From positions 23,640-87,639 of IMG/VR virus record IMGVR_UViG_3300037504_001427: a stretch of DNA of 64,000 nucleotides. One strand, 5' to 3'. The notes under the pieces are model-generated. The model was not told where the DNA came from, did not search any database, and worked only from the letters and a program-made list of their open reading frames with translations. Positions 41,240-50,354 of the stretch are shown here, one piece after another. Position 1 is the first letter of the stretch, and each line of letters opens with the position of its first letter. Made by a program: the position numbers and the translations under genes. Origin of the DNA: a virus.

Positions 41240-42840
41240 GCGGACTCCACGAGACGGCGGTGGGACGGGAAGGTGTCGATGATGTGGCACAAGCGTGTGC
41301 GCACGGCTGCGTAGTTGGTACGCTGTCGGTAGTGGTTGGCAAGCGCCATCTTTTGCCGGATGCGCGTAGCAAGCTGTTCGGGGGTCTCATCCTGGCCGAT
41401 CCAATGCACGCCACCATCGATGGAATTTGCCCAGTCCTGCTGCGGCAGGTAGATCCGCTGATTCAGCGCGCTGGCTTCGATGAGACTGAGGGGACAGGCC
41501 TCGGACTTGCTGGGGAACACGAATAGATTGGCCAGGCGCATGAGTTGGGCCACCTGCTTCCTGCCCAAGCCTTTATGTGAGGTGGCAGGCATTTCTTCGC
41601 TGGTTGCGAAGACGGCTTCCTCGTCGGTGAGTGCGCTGATCTCCGCACGGACCTTGGCGTCCCCCGCGCTGGAGAGAACGAGGACGAGCTTGGCCGCCGC
41701 TCCCTGCTGGTGGAGCTGCTTGAAGACCTGCGCCACGAAGAACACACCTTTGGCTTGTAGGCGTGTGGCATCCAGCGGATAGACCTGCACGATCGAGGCG
41801 TCAAACAGCCCCCACTTCTCAGCGTAGGAGATGATTTCAGGCGAGAGATCCAGCCAGCCTGCATAATCGAATGCATTCGGGCAGTAGGCCACCCTGTTCT
41901 GCTGGACGGCAAAGTGGTCCGCAAATCGTTCCACATCGGCGTTACTCAGAGAGAGCACATAGTGTTCGCCGTCCGGCAAGGAGTAACGGTGGCGTTCCGC
42001 TTTCCGCCGCTCGTCCGAGATGTGCGCCGGCTCTTGGGGCCGGGAATGGCAGGTGTGGTACCATGTGAATCCGCGTAGATCACCGATCAGATCGATGGCC
42101 TTGGCGAAGATGGCGTAGCCCTCCACGAACTTCAGATCGTGCGTGATGACGACGGCGTTCCCCAGTCGGACCAGGTTCTTCCGGATGGAGTCGGCGATGT
42201 TCTGCGGATCATGCTCAAGGGACCGAGGAAGCACTGGACGGAAGACCACGCGATCCTCTTTGGCAAAGGGGTCCGGGCATTTGCCACGCGCCCAAAATTC
42301 CACATAGTTGGCCTCATCTTGCGCCAACGCCTTGGCCTGCGCTATGCTGGCCGTTGCTACACTGTACCCAGGGTAGATGTCGTGCAGGCCGGTCATGATC
42401 ACGATGCGGCGCTTGAAGGAAAGCAGGCGCGTGTGCTCGGCCCGAAGAGCCTGTTCTTTCTGTTGGCAGGAGGAGCATCCGCCCTCCTTTTTCCGGCCAA
42501 CCGCCTTGGGCTCAGGGAGATCCTCGCGCGCAGGAGTTGTCCGCCAACTCTTGGTGAAGTCCAATCCCCAGAGCCACACTCCGATCCTGAGGAAAGGGTA
42601 TGCAGCGAGCGCCCAATAGATTTGCTGGATGACCGGCCATGCGATAAGCGGTTGCATGCAGGCCCAGAATAACGCCACCCAGAAGGCGCTGCAGGGTGGA
42701 CACAGCAGCGGCTTGGAGAGGAGGTAGGTCGCGTAGAAGTTGCTCCGTATCCAGTGGTGTACTGGACGGAAGATCTCTTCCTTCATCCATAGACGATGCG
42801 ACCCGAGGCAGACGAGAACGAAGAGGAGGAGGTCCATCAT
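41236..42840 (-). CDS. GT4-like glycosyltransferase with N-terminal membrane domain
   Basis: 534 residues. Residues 1-115 form a membrane domain with a conserved-looking CPPCSAFW motif (like phage DUF1360 proteins) and hydrophobic segments. A Cys-rich linker (GGCSSCQQ) follows, then a GT4-type glycosyltransferase from about residue 140, with the donor-site motif KSEACPLSLIEASALNQ near residue 440. It may glycosylate a virion or host-envelope component at the membrane. A 70-base stretch around that motif is copied into 1024-1093. ATGA overlaps on both sides. Confidence 0.7.
   Translation of the reverse strand: MMDLLLFVLVCLGSHRLWMKEEIFRPVHHWIRSNFYATYLLSKPLLCPPCSAFWVALFWACMQPLIAWPVIQQIYWALAAYPFLRIGVWLWGLDFTKSWRTTPAREDLPEPKAVGRKKEGGCSSCQQKEQALRAEHTRLLSFKRRIVIMTGLHDIYPGYSVATASIAQAKALAQDEANYVEFWARGKCPDPFAKEDRVVFRPVLPRSLEHDPQNIADSIRKNLVRLGNAVVITHDLKFVEGYAIFAKAIDLIGDLRGFTWYHTCHSRPQEPAHISDERRKAERHRYSLPDGEHYVLSLSNADVERFADHFAVQQNRVAYCPNAFDYAGWLDLSPEIISYAEKWGLFDASIVQVYPLDATRLQAKGVFFVAQVFKQLHQQGAAAKLVLVLSSAGDAKVRAEISALTDEEAVFATSEEMPATSHKGLGRKQVAQLMRLANLFVFPSKSEACPLSLIEASALNQRIYLPQQDWANSIDGGVHWIGQDETPEQLATRIRQKMALANHYRQRTNYAAVRTRLCHIIDTFPSHRRLVESA
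41439..41508. repeat. 70-bp exact direct repeat, copy 2 (first copy at 1024-1093)
   Basis: Encodes SEACPLSLIEASALNQRIY of the glycosyltransferase in frame, so this is likely the source copy. Confidence 0.95.
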
Positions 42841-42965
42841 GCGCGCCTGAGGTGTCGGGCGAGGTTATCGCGCACCGCATAGAGGTATTCGATGTTGGAG
42901 GCACTGACGCCAGAGCGTTCGCGCTCGAAGATGTGATCACATACGCTGAGGTAGAGGACTATCAT
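42837..42965 (-). CDS. Small hypothetical protein (42 residues)
   Basis: It starts MIVLYLSVCDHIFERERSG and ends NLARHLRRA. Its ATG overlaps the stop of the gene at 42962-43537 (ATGA) and its TGA overlaps the start of the glycosyltransferase gene (ATGA), exactly filling the gap between them. Those two overlaps are the main support. The sequence is compatible with one amphipathic helix. Unknown function. Confidence 0.65.
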   Translation of the reverse strand: MIVLYLSVCDHIFERERSGVSASNIEYLYAVRDNLARHLRRA

Positions 42966-43537
42966 AGGGGGAAAGCCAATGCATTTGCTGTGCGGGAACT
43001 GAAGATGACCAGCGCGTATCCGTCGGTGGCCAGCGCCACATTCCCACGGTTGGTGGCGGTGATGTCACGGTAGCGACCATTGGCGGCGAGCAAGCGAATC
43101 GTGCCGCTGGCGCCGGCGGCTATGCCGGCCCCGAGATGGCGCCCCAAGTGGCCACGTTTGTGGGGCCATGTCGTGTCGCCGACCGGGTAGCTGTTCGCCC
43201 CGCTCGCGGAGACCTGTTCGGAGACGTAGAGCATCTCGCGTGCGTCGAGGGCGTCGCGACTCCGATCATCGGTCACGTCAAAAGCAGCTCGGGGGAAGAG
43301 CGTGCTCGCACTGCTCGTCCAGAATGTTTGTGAGTCTGCGTCGTCGGTGTAGGTACTGCGGTTGATCGTGTAGGTGGCGAGCCCTGCGCTCCAGAGCAGC
43401 AAGGCCTCGATCTGACCGGACGTGTGCTGTATGTCAGCGGCCACCAGGCTGCAGGGGCTGATGGCTGCCAGTACAGACCGCAGTCCGTTTTCTGCGGTCA
43501 CGAGGTTCTGGAACCGGAAGTAGGCGGATTGGATCAT
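42962..43537 (-). CDS. Hypothetical virion protein (191 residues)
   Basis: A protein with mixed alpha/beta composition (start MIQSAYFRFQNLVTAENGLRS), including GASGTIRLLAANGRYRDIT. It overlaps the large Cys-rich protein's gene by ATGA. Its position suggests a structural component; no family recognised. Confidence 0.6.
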   Translation of the reverse strand: MIQSAYFRFQNLVTAENGLRSVLAAISPCSLVAADIQHTSGQIEALLLWSAGLATYTINRSTYTDDADSQTFWTSSASTLFPRAAFDVTDDRSRDALDAREMLYVSEQVSASGANSYPVGDTTWPHKRGHLGRHLGAGIAAGASGTIRLLAANGRYRDITATNRGNVALATDGYALVIFSSRTANALAFPL

Positions 43538-46272
43538 GGCACGTTGTCGTAGATGTCGACGGTGGTGAAAGTGCGCGCAGTCCCTTGGGTGCGTGAGCCG
43601 AAGATGTCGGAGGCGCCAGAGGCGTCTGTGGTCTCCCAGAGGAAGTCATATTCGTGTGATAGCACGTCCGATAGAAGAACCTCGCCAGCATTGACTGTGC
43701 AAGTAGGTCCGAAGCAGGTTCCATTGATGTTGGCACGCGCCCCTTGTCTATACTCACCGATCACCGACAGAGACAAGGAGGGAGATGCTTCATCCGCGGT
43801 GTCCGCCCATGTTTGGCTCTCGTTTCTGGTTTGGGTGAAGTCTGTGCCGAAGTTACACGACCGGACCAAGTCGAAGTCATTATGCTCTTCCGGACCATCG
43901 GCGGTGGTCAGGCGCAGCCCCGCCGTCAGCTCGCTGAAATCATACGAGGATGAATAGTTGTAGGAGCGCCAATCCCCGTCAGTGCAGGTGTAGCCGAGGG
44001 ACAATTCCTTGATCGTAGGAGGGAAGTTAAAGTTGGTTTGCTCTAGAATATAGTGCACCACGTCGAAGGACTCTTCGGTGAAAGAGTCCACAAGGGCTGC
44101 CGAGGCCCTGAACTGCACCGTGATACCACGCATGGCGGCGTTGAGGGCCGCAAGATCAGCATAAACTTCATCAGTGGATGCTGATCCATTGTATTGGGCA
44201 TAGGAACCATCACTCCGCGAGTATATCTGTGGACTCAAGCCGATACGCCCACCATAAACCTGCCACACACCGGACTGGCCTGCGCCAATGCTAAACGAGG
44301 TCCACGCTGAATCGGAGATGCCAGTAGTTCCGGCGACCCTATCGTGCGAACTGACATCTGTGCTTCCGGTCGAATAGATCGTGCCGTCGGGGGCTTGTAG
44401 GAGGAGCGCTACTCGCGGAGAGGCAGTGGAGCCGGAGGCCAATTTGAATTGCAGCGTCGTCCCGATGGCCGAAGGCGGGACGGTGATAGATCCGATGCCA
44501 TGCATGGTCGCATAGACTGCGCCTGTGCCGGTGTTCCACCAGCCCCACCCCAGCATGCCACCGATGTACCAATTCATCTCGGGAAAGGCCGGCTCACACG
44601 AGGGATCACAGTTCTGCGGGTACCCGGCTGGGATGTCCGATGCGTCGACACTGCTTTCGCAGACACAACTGTTGGGCACAGTCAGTACATACTGCTCGTC
44701 GGAACAGGAGGTTTGTAGTTGGTCTGAGCAGAGGTTGTTGTCGATACACTCGACTGAGGTCAGGGACCATTCGCTGCCGAATTTGGTGTAGGTACAGTCC
44801 CAGGTGACGCTCAAACAGCAGTTGGTTGCACAACTGGGCGTGCAGTCCTGCGGCTCTCCGGGCAACTCCGCATCGACGTCGTCTTCGCTTGGAGAGTCTC
44901 CGCAGGTGCACCCATCTTCTTTGGTCACAGTGAAGAGGGTGTCGGTGCAGGTCCGAACCGTGCCGGCCGAGCAGTCCGCGTTGTCGATGCAGGTCGCATC
45001 CAGGAACTGCCATGTGCTCACCCCGTTGATGTTCTCGCAGAACCAGCGGGCCTTGAGACAACAGCTTTCGCAGCATTCGGGATCCGTCTTGGGCTCACCG
45101 TTTTCGAATTTATCGGCGGGCAGCAGGGCCTTGAGGACGGCTTCATCGGTTGTGCCGCAGTCGCAGGCGTTGGTCTCGGAGAACACCACGCGGTCGATCC
45201 GCCCATCGTTGTCCTGGTCAGATTCCTCATAGACCACACCGTCCGAGCAACTCCCGTTGGCCACGCAGTCGATGGAGGTGAGTTCCCAGCGCTCCTCGAG
45301 CGCGCCTTCCTCGTTTTCCGAGCACACACAATCCCATTGGGCTTCCAGGCAGCAGTCTTCATCAGCCGGCGTCGTCGTGGTCTGGCCGGGACAGCAGAAC
45401 GGCACGCAAGGAGGCTCTGGAGGAGGGTCCACGAAGACAGGGGCCTGGCCGCAGCGGCAGGCGTTTTGCGCTTCGAAGTGGTAGTTGGTGTCGTCGCAGG
45501 TCTCCTCAAACGGCACGCACAGGGCGTTGTTGACGCACTCCACGTTGGTCAGCGACCACTGCGGTGTGGTGCCGTCAGGGCAGATGCACTCATAATCGTA
45601 GCGAAGGCAGCACGAGAAGTCCGGGGGAGGATCGAACGGCGGAGGCGTCTGGGTTCCGGTTGTGCTGAACTCCTGGCAATCCTCACACGGAAGCGGAGCG
45701 GGTGTCGTCGTGGTCGATTCGACCGAGGCGTCTTCCCCTCCGGCTCCGCCATCCGAGAAGAACCCCTGCGCTCCCGAGCCGTCATTGAGTAGCGAGGCCC
45801 AACTGCCGGCTGTCGCCGCTGTATCGCCTATGTTCGTGGCGTCAAATCGTGCGTAACGCAGGAATTGACCGTCTGTCCCCGCAGCGATGGCTTCTTGGGC
45901 AATGCCACTGAGGTGATCGAATTGCGCGAGTTGGTGTTGTCTGCTGATGTCGACGTAGAACAGCACAGAACGAGGCGTGATTATTCCGCTCCGAACGGCC
46001 GAGACCAAGCTGACGTGCGCTACGCGCAGTGCACTGTTGGCGGCCAGGAGCGCCTGGATATCAAAGCCCATGTTGGCACCGGAGAACACGGCGGCCTTGT
46101 ACTCGACTCCCTCGGTATCGCTGTAGCTGATGGCCACAGCGATGTCATTCCCGACGCTCTTCGCGGCCACTGACCGGATGGTGATACGCGGGTGCAGGGA
46201 CAACCACTGAGAGAGTCCCGAGAGCGGGATGTTCCCGCTTGGGAGAACGAAGGTTTGCAGCAACTCAGCCAT
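43534..46272 (-). CDS. Large Cys-rich repeat protein, putative adhesin
   Basis: 912 residues. Residues 1-190 form one domain. Residues about 220-550 contain four related modules, each starting with a Cys-Cys pair, then WxC or YEC, C(I/V)xNxxC, and a C-x-C near the end (for example CCLSVTWDCTYTKFGSEWSL). Residues 560-912 are Gly/Ser-rich and beta-prone. The disulfide-rich modules point to an extracellular virion spike or adhesin. Domains are inferred from visible repeats. The largest gene of the structural operon. Confidence 0.7.
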   Translation of the reverse strand: MAELLQTFVLPSGNIPLSGLSQWLSLHPRITIRSVAAKSVGNDIAVAISYSDTEGVEYKAAVFSGANMGFDIQALLAANSALRVAHVSLVSAVRSGIITPRSVLFYVDISRQHQLAQFDHLSGIAQEAIAAGTDGQFLRYARFDATNIGDTAATAGSWASLLNDGSGAQGFFSDGGAGGEDASVESTTTTPAPLPCEDCQEFSTTGTQTPPPFDPPPDFSCCLRYDYECICPDGTTPQWSLTNVECVNNALCVPFEETCDDTNYHFEAQNACRCGQAPVFVDPPPEPPCVPFCCPGQTTTTPADEDCCLEAQWDCVCSENEEGALEERWELTSIDCVANGSCSDGVVYEESDQDNDGRIDRVVFSETNACDCGTTDEAVLKALLPADKFENGEPKTDPECCESCCLKARWFCENINGVSTWQFLDATCIDNADCSAGTVRTCTDTLFTVTKEDGCTCGDSPSEDDVDAELPGEPQDCTPSCATNCCLSVTWDCTYTKFGSEWSLTSVECIDNNLCSDQLQTSCSDEQYVLTVPNSCVCESSVDASDIPAGYPQNCDPSCEPAFPEMNWYIGGMLGWGWWNTGTGAVYATMHGIGSITVPPSAIGTTLQFKLASGSTASPRVALLLQAPDGTIYSTGSTDVSSHDRVAGTTGISDSAWTSFSIGAGQSGVWQVYGGRIGLSPQIYSRSDGSYAQYNGSASTDEVYADLAALNAAMRGITVQFRASAALVDSFTEESFDVVHYILEQTNFNFPPTIKELSLGYTCTDGDWRSYNYSSSYDFSELTAGLRLTTADGPEEHNDFDLVRSCNFGTDFTQTRNESQTWADTADEASPSLSLSVIGEYRQGARANINGTCFGPTCTVNAGEVLLSDVLSHEYDFLWETTDASGASDIFGSRTQGTARTFTTVDIYDNVP

Positions 46273-46311
46273 GGCTGACCACAGTATGGTGACGAGGCAA
46301 GGTATGCAAGC

Positions 46312-46851
46312 CTATGAGAGCGGCGCCCCGATCACCTCGTTGTCTGCGACCGAAGGGACAGCGATGCCTTTGGTCGTAGTGGCCCATGCTGGGACAGCCC
46401 TGACGTCGGCCTGGCCGACAGTGCTTCCGGCAGAATCGAGATAGTCGACTTCCCCGGTGCCTCCTCCGGCGATGTTCTCGTTGGTCTCTGCAACGACGAC
46501 GCAGCCGGCGGCCGGATGGTAATCGTTGATGGCTGAGGAGGCGTTGTTGTAGACGACGATCAGCGACTCGCCCGCATAGGTTGTGTGCAGTACGCGATAC
46601 GAGCTCCCGGAGAAGAAGGCGGCATAGGCCGTGGGCCCGCGCAGTATGGTCATCTGCGGAAGATCGCCAAAGATTGTGCTTCCTGCCACAGCTTCGGTGA
46701 GGACCGTGAGGCGCCACGTCCCCCCGGAGAGCTTGGCTGCACGCAGGCCGTAGAGCCTCCAGCGCGCTGTTCCGAACTGCGTGTTGAAGTCGGAGGCAAT
46801 GGCGGCGAGGCTGCCGCTGAATTCATAGACACGCACAACGCCAGCGGCCAT
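46312..46851 (-). CDS. Hypothetical virion protein (179 residues)
   Basis: Start MAAGVVRVYEFSGSLAAIAS, a beta-rich protein (RWRLYGLRAAKLSGGTWRL, GSSYRVLHTTYAGESLIVVY). The start overlaps the previous stop by one base (TGATG); extra upstream codons would invade that gene. Similar beta-rich neighbours suggest virion parts. Unknown function. Confidence 0.6.
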   Translation of the reverse strand: MAAGVVRVYEFSGSLAAIASDFNTQFGTARWRLYGLRAAKLSGGTWRLTVLTEAVAGSTIFGDLPQMTILRGPTAYAAFFSGSSYRVLHTTYAGESLIVVYNNASSAINDYHPAAGCVVVAETNENIAGGGTGEVDYLDSAGSTVGQADVRAVPAWATTTKGIAVPSVADNEVIGAPLS

Positions 46852-47675
46852 CAGGCTTCGCGCCCCCAGAGCGCCATGGCTCGCTCTACAGCACTCGGGA
46901 AATCTGACAAAACAGGCCACAAGGCACTGCCGGGGCCTATGCTGTACATACCCAAGCCGTGAGTGGAAAGGCTGGCGGCTACACCATCGTCATTGAATCC
47001 GTGCACGAACACATTGAGGGGGAAGGATTCTGTCCCTCCTGTTTCTGATGCGCGGAGCGTCGTTCCTTCATACAATAGCCCGGTGCCAGACGGAAACCCC
47101 GGCTGGTTCACACCAGTGATGAGGCCCGTACTGAGCGGAGAGTACGCAGGAGGGACGCCCCCTCCGACGAAGCACTGGTAGAAGGTGGTGTTTGGTGCCG
47201 TGATGCCGATATACCAGGGATTTGTGTCGGCCGCTGCGCCTATGTCCGCGGAGTCGCTGCCCGGAGCACTTGTACGGTAGACGCTGAGCGCGCGAGAGTC
47301 CGGCGGGAAGGCCTGCACCTGCACCCCTGTGTCCAGGTAGCTGCTGCCGTCACCAGTGATCCCTGTCGGCCGACTGTAATCGCCGGCCACAAAGCCATTG
47401 TTCGTGTCGACGTCGGGGCCGCCGCCACGGAATAGTGGCACGAGCGCTGCGGACAGGTCTCGCCCGGCGAATGGATTCAGGCGGACGGCGGCGTCGGTCA
47501 GGCCGGCGCCGAGAACAGCTTCGGCGAGAACGCGGACGCCCAAGAGGTCGACAGAGTCGTATGTGCCGCCGTTGGCTTCCACGCGGGCGACCCAGTTGTC
47601 GATGGCATCTTGGGTGGCGATGCGGAATGCGTTTTGTAGCCGCGGAGCTGTTCGGGCCAGGGCATTGAGTGTCAT
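46851..47675 (-). CDS. Hypothetical structural protein (274 residues)
   Basis: It starts MTLNALARTAPRLQNAFRIA. The C-terminal two-thirds look like a beta-sandwich, lectin-like (SRPTGITGDGSSYLDTGVQVQ, VSALSVYRTS type strands). The start is chosen for the ATGA overlap with the upstream gene. It could be a fibre or capsid-decorating protein; the evidence is composition and context only. Confidence 0.6.
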   Translation of the reverse strand: MTLNALARTAPRLQNAFRIATQDAIDNWVARVEANGGTYDSVDLLGVRVLAEAVLGAGLTDAAVRLNPFAGRDLSAALVPLFRGGGPDVDTNNGFVAGDYSRPTGITGDGSSYLDTGVQVQAFPPDSRALSVYRTSAPGSDSADIGAAADTNPWYIGITAPNTTFYQCFVGGGVPPAYSPLSTGLITGVNQPGFPSGTGLLYEGTTLRASETGGTESFPLNVFVHGFNDDGVAASLSTHGLGMYSIGPGSALWPVLSDFPSAVERAMALWGREA

Positions 47676-48436
47676 GAGCGCTCCAGGGTGTCCAGGAGTG
47701 CCTGCCCGGTGCGCAGCGCCCGCATCGAGGTCAGTATATCGCCGAAGGAGTCGAGGCTCAGGCCGGTATCCACCGGGCGCGGCACGCCTTGGCTGCGCCG
47801 CATCATGGAGGCCTCCCACCCGATCAGGTTGACGGTCATCTCGGCTGGCGCCAGCAGATCACTCGCGGTCTTCGCGAACACCCCGAGCGGACTTTCCGGG
47901 CCCAGTGCGCGCGCACGGACGCTGAGTTTCGAGGACTGGTCCACGATGACCACCAGAGGCAGGGGACGCACATGGCCGGACAACCCGTGCCACTCGGCTG
48001 GGTTCCCCGTGACCTGCACTTGGATGTCCTCCCACTTCGCGATGGGGGCGCCGTCCTTGAGCAACTGGATCTCGAACACTTCCCACTGCGGGTAGGAGAT
48101 CATATGGTAGGAGATCCCCGTGATCCGCAGCATGGTCGTTGCCGATGCTTCGGTCTCGAAGATCGTGTACCAGGTCTTATAGTTGGTCAGGCAGTTGACC
48201 TGCTTCTGGTCGAATGGTTTGGCGTAGTAGTTGGGCGAGACATATTGCGGCTCATGTCCATCGAGCACGAGGCGGCGGTTGGGATCGGCCCCCTGCGGGG
48301 TTTTCCGGCCCCGCTGCTCCGGCCCTTCCTTCGGTGGATCATAGATCTCGACGGCATCCGGACTGGTCTCAGTCCAGAAGCGGAAGAGTTCTCTGTCGAG
48401 ATCGGTGAAATCGGCTGGAGGCAGGGGCCGCGGCAT
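47672..48436 (-). CDS. Hypothetical structural protein (254 residues)
   Basis: It starts MPRPLPPADFTDLDRELFRF and has a helical C-terminal half. The ATG at 48436 follows a -10-like TATCAT by six bases and has no ribosome site, suggesting a leaderless start. A longer upstream start would cross that promoter. No family recognised; it overlaps the following gene by ATGA. Confidence 0.6.
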   Translation of the reverse strand: MPRPLPPADFTDLDRELFRFWTETSPDAVEIYDPPKEGPEQRGRKTPQGADPNRRLVLDGHEPQYVSPNYYAKPFDQKQVNCLTNYKTWYTIFETEASATTMLRITGISYHMISYPQWEVFEIQLLKDGAPIAKWEDIQVQVTGNPAEWHGLSGHVRPLPLVVIVDQSSKLSVRARALGPESPLGVFAKTASDLLAPAEMTVNLIGWEASMMRRSQGVPRPVDTGLSLDSFGDILTSMRALRTGQALLDTLERS

Positions 48437-48442
48437 GGGAGT

Positions 48443-48469
48443 ATGATAGGCGTCGTCTGCGGAACTCAA
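48443..48469 (-). promoter_or_regulatory. Candidate leaderless promoter (TTGAGT - 15 - TATCAT)
   Basis: -10 box six bases before ATG 48436. The -35 TTGAGT fits with a slightly short spacer. Confidence 0.4.
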
Positions 48470-48594
48470 GACGCCTTGCCGATTTCTTTTTTGCAGAAAC
48501 AACAGAGCCGCCGCGACCCAGGCGGCAGCGCAGTGTTGCAGCGGTAGCAGCGAACCGTTGTGGAGAAGGATCTGCGTGGTCGTCTTTTTCTCAT
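48466..48594 (-). CDS. Small zinc-ribbon protein (42 residues)
   Basis: MRKRRPRRSFSTTVRCYRCN then ALPPGSRRLCCFCKKEIG: two CxxC pairs 13-15 residues apart and a basic N-terminus, a typical small zinc ribbon that may bind nucleic acid. It starts one base after the stop of the gene at 48596-49114. GAGGGTAAA precedes the ATG. Confidence 0.6.
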   Translation of the reverse strand: MRKRRPRRSFSTTVRCYRCNTALPPGSRRLCCFCKKEIGKAS

Positions 48595-48595
48595 T

Positions 48596-49114
48596 TTACC
48601 CTCGACGTTGGATTTCTCGTGGCGTGAAGCCTGAGTCGTCGGCGTCCGGGTAATAGTACCCAAACAGCCCGGTGATGGCGAAGGGTTGCTGAACGCCCAG
48701 ATTGCGTACCTGGAGTTCCAGAGTGTCGACGGCTTGAAGCACTAGGAAGAGTGAGCGCCGCCGGGCGGGCCATTCGCTGACAGTCTCGCGACACAAGTCC
48801 ACGCCGTCGACGAAGTCCACACCCGCGAGCAAGGCCTGGTTCCGGAGCAATCGGAAGCGGACGCCGTTTCCGGAGAGGTCTGTCGATGTGGTAGCGATGA
48901 ACGACGTGACAGCAGCAGGGTAGCCCAGCGTTCCGCTGACGCTCAGCAGGGTTGTCCACCCAGCGAGCGCAGGAACGCGGCGTGTCGAGGTCTCGACCAG
49001 AGGGCGCGAGTAGAACGGCGGCGCGTTGAATGACGGCTGACGCACCGCAGCAGAGCCGGTACGCAGATGGAGCAGCGCCGCAGACGCGGCCATCACCGCA
49101 GGATTGTCAGGCAT
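48596..49114 (-). CDS. Hypothetical virion protein (172 residues)
   Basis: First gene of the structural operon. It starts MPDNPAVMAASAALLHLRTG; the middle is beta-rich (VTSFIATTSTDLSGNGVRF). The ATG is preceded by TATACT and six bases with no ribosome-binding site, so it is probably translated from a leaderless mRNA. No family recognised. Confidence 0.65.
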   Translation of the reverse strand: MPDNPAVMAASAALLHLRTGSAAVRQPSFNAPPFYSRPLVETSTRRVPALAGWTTLLSVSGTLGYPAAVTSFIATTSTDLSGNGVRFRLLRNQALLAGVDFVDGVDLCRETVSEWPARRRSLFLVLQAVDTLELQVRNLGVQQPFAITGLFGYYYPDADDSGFTPREIQRRG

Positions 49115-49120
49115 GGGAGG

Positions 49121-49148
49121 AGTATACGAAGGGCGCTGCCGGTGTCCA
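49121..49148 (-). promoter_or_regulatory. Leaderless promoter of the structural operon (TGGACA - 16 - TATACT)
   Basis: Good -35 and -10 matches with 16-base spacing. The ATG at 49114 lies six bases after the -10 box, at about the expected transcription start. Confidence 0.6.
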
Positions 49149-49171
49149 TCTGCAGCCGTGGCCGTTGCCGC

Positions 49172-49492
49172 TCATCGTCTGCCCTCCACTGTGCCGAACC
49201 CGTAGCCGTAGCCGTAGCCGCGGCCGTTGCCGTTGCCGTAGCCGTAGCCGTCGCCGTCGCCGTCGCCGAAGCCGTGGCCGCCGCCGTAGCCGCCGCTGTC
49301 ACCGAAGCCGTAGCCGTAGCCGTCGCCGTAGCCGTCGCCGTAGCTGTCGCTGTCACCGAAGCCGTAGCCGTAGCCGTTGCCGTCGCCATCGCCGTCACCG
49401 AGGCCGTCGCCGTAGCCGTCGCCGTTGCCGTCGCCGTAGCCGTCACCGAAGCCGAAACCGTAGCCGTCGCCGAAGCCTACTGGATATCTCAT
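49172..49492 (-). CDS. X-Gly repeat minigene E1
   Basis: 106 residues, MRYPVGFG start, GTVEGRR end. It is the only unit whose own ribosome site (AAAGGAATGGCGCG) derives from non-repeat DNA after the methyltransferase gene. It is the last gene of its operon, so here the conserved 3' tract serves no recognisable gene. Confidence 0.75.
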   Translation of the reverse strand: MRYPVGFGDGYGFGFGDGYGDGNGDGYGDGLGDGDGDGNGYGYGFGDSDSYGDGYGDGYGYGFGDSGGYGGGHGFGDGDGDGYGYGNGNGRGYGYGYGFGTVEGRR

Positions 49493-49535
49493 CGCGCCAT
49501 TCCTTTGTTTTCTCGGTTGAGGTTGTGCACCAGAC

Positions 49536-50354
49536 TCACGGGCCACCGAGAAGCTTCCATGCCGCCGCCGCTTGGAGCGGCACCCATGCGTCGCCGAGTG
49601 CAGCGATGCGCTTGCCCCTATCGGCCATCCCATCCACCATTCGCAAAAGTCCGGTGTCAGTCGGATTCCAATGGTGTGCTTCGCAGTATCGCGCAGCGGC
49701 TTTGATCGCCTCGCAGCCTGCTTCTGATAGCCCTCCTGGCTGTACGGGTTCTTGTGGTCGCTGGCGTAGAGCGTCGGCATCAATTTCTTGCACCACGTCG
49801 CCAACCCGTCGCCGCTGTTCGCACTTGCTCCTTTGCGGTTGTGATTCCCGCACCGCGTCAGCGTCGGCCCGACGCGCGAGCATAAACCAACGCCGCCTTT
49901 TGTGCGGCGCTCCGACATCGCAGGCATCAAGTGTACCATCTCGGGGATCGTATCCTCTGTCTCGCAATGTTCGCCAGATTGTTGGCCTGTAGGGTTTGAT
50001 CCGTGGGGTGTTTTCGAAGAAAATCCATGCTGGTCGAAAAGCATCGATTGCCTGCAGACATCCTCGCCACGTTGGTCCTGTTGATTGCCCGTCCAGTCCT
50101 GCGCGCGTTCCAGCGCAGCTAATATCGCGACAAGAGAAGCCCGCTGCGACACAATCCACGTTTGTGATTCCACAAGTATGCCATGGGTATCCATCGATGT
50201 CTCCGCATATTGTTGTGAGTCCTGGCCATCCATCTGAGGCAACAGCCTGGCACCTCCATTCGTCGTTGTCGAATGCCAGAATGCTATGCCATCCGAGGAT
50301 TGCGCCGGTCCAGAGGCTGCCGCCACGACCGCAGCAAAGGTGCGCTACTCGCAT
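49536..50354 (-). CDS. C5-cytosine DNA methyltransferase 1
   Basis: 272 residues, start MRVAHLCCGRGGSLWTGAIL (SAM-binding motif I). The catalytic Cys is in AGFSCRDISCAG (motif IV, normally PCQ). IFFENTPRI matches motif VI ENV, and APHKRRRWFMLARR matches motif VIII. The C-terminal target-recognition part is short. It probably methylates cytosine in a specific sequence for self-protection; the specificity is unknown. The start at 50354 overlaps a small membrane protein gene by ten bases. Confidence 0.85.
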   Translation of the reverse strand: MRVAHLCCGRGGSLWTGAILGWHSILAFDNDEWRCQAVASDGWPGLTTICGDIDGYPWHTCGITNVDCVAAGFSCRDISCAGTRAGLDGQSTGPTWRGCLQAIDAFRPAWIFFENTPRIKPYRPTIWRTLRDRGYDPRDGTLDACDVGAPHKRRRWFMLARRADADAVRESQPQRSKCEQRRRVGDVVQEIDADALRQRPQEPVQPGGLSEAGCEAIKAAARYCEAHHWNPTDTGLLRMVDGMADRGKRIAALGDAWVPLQAAAAWKLLGGP

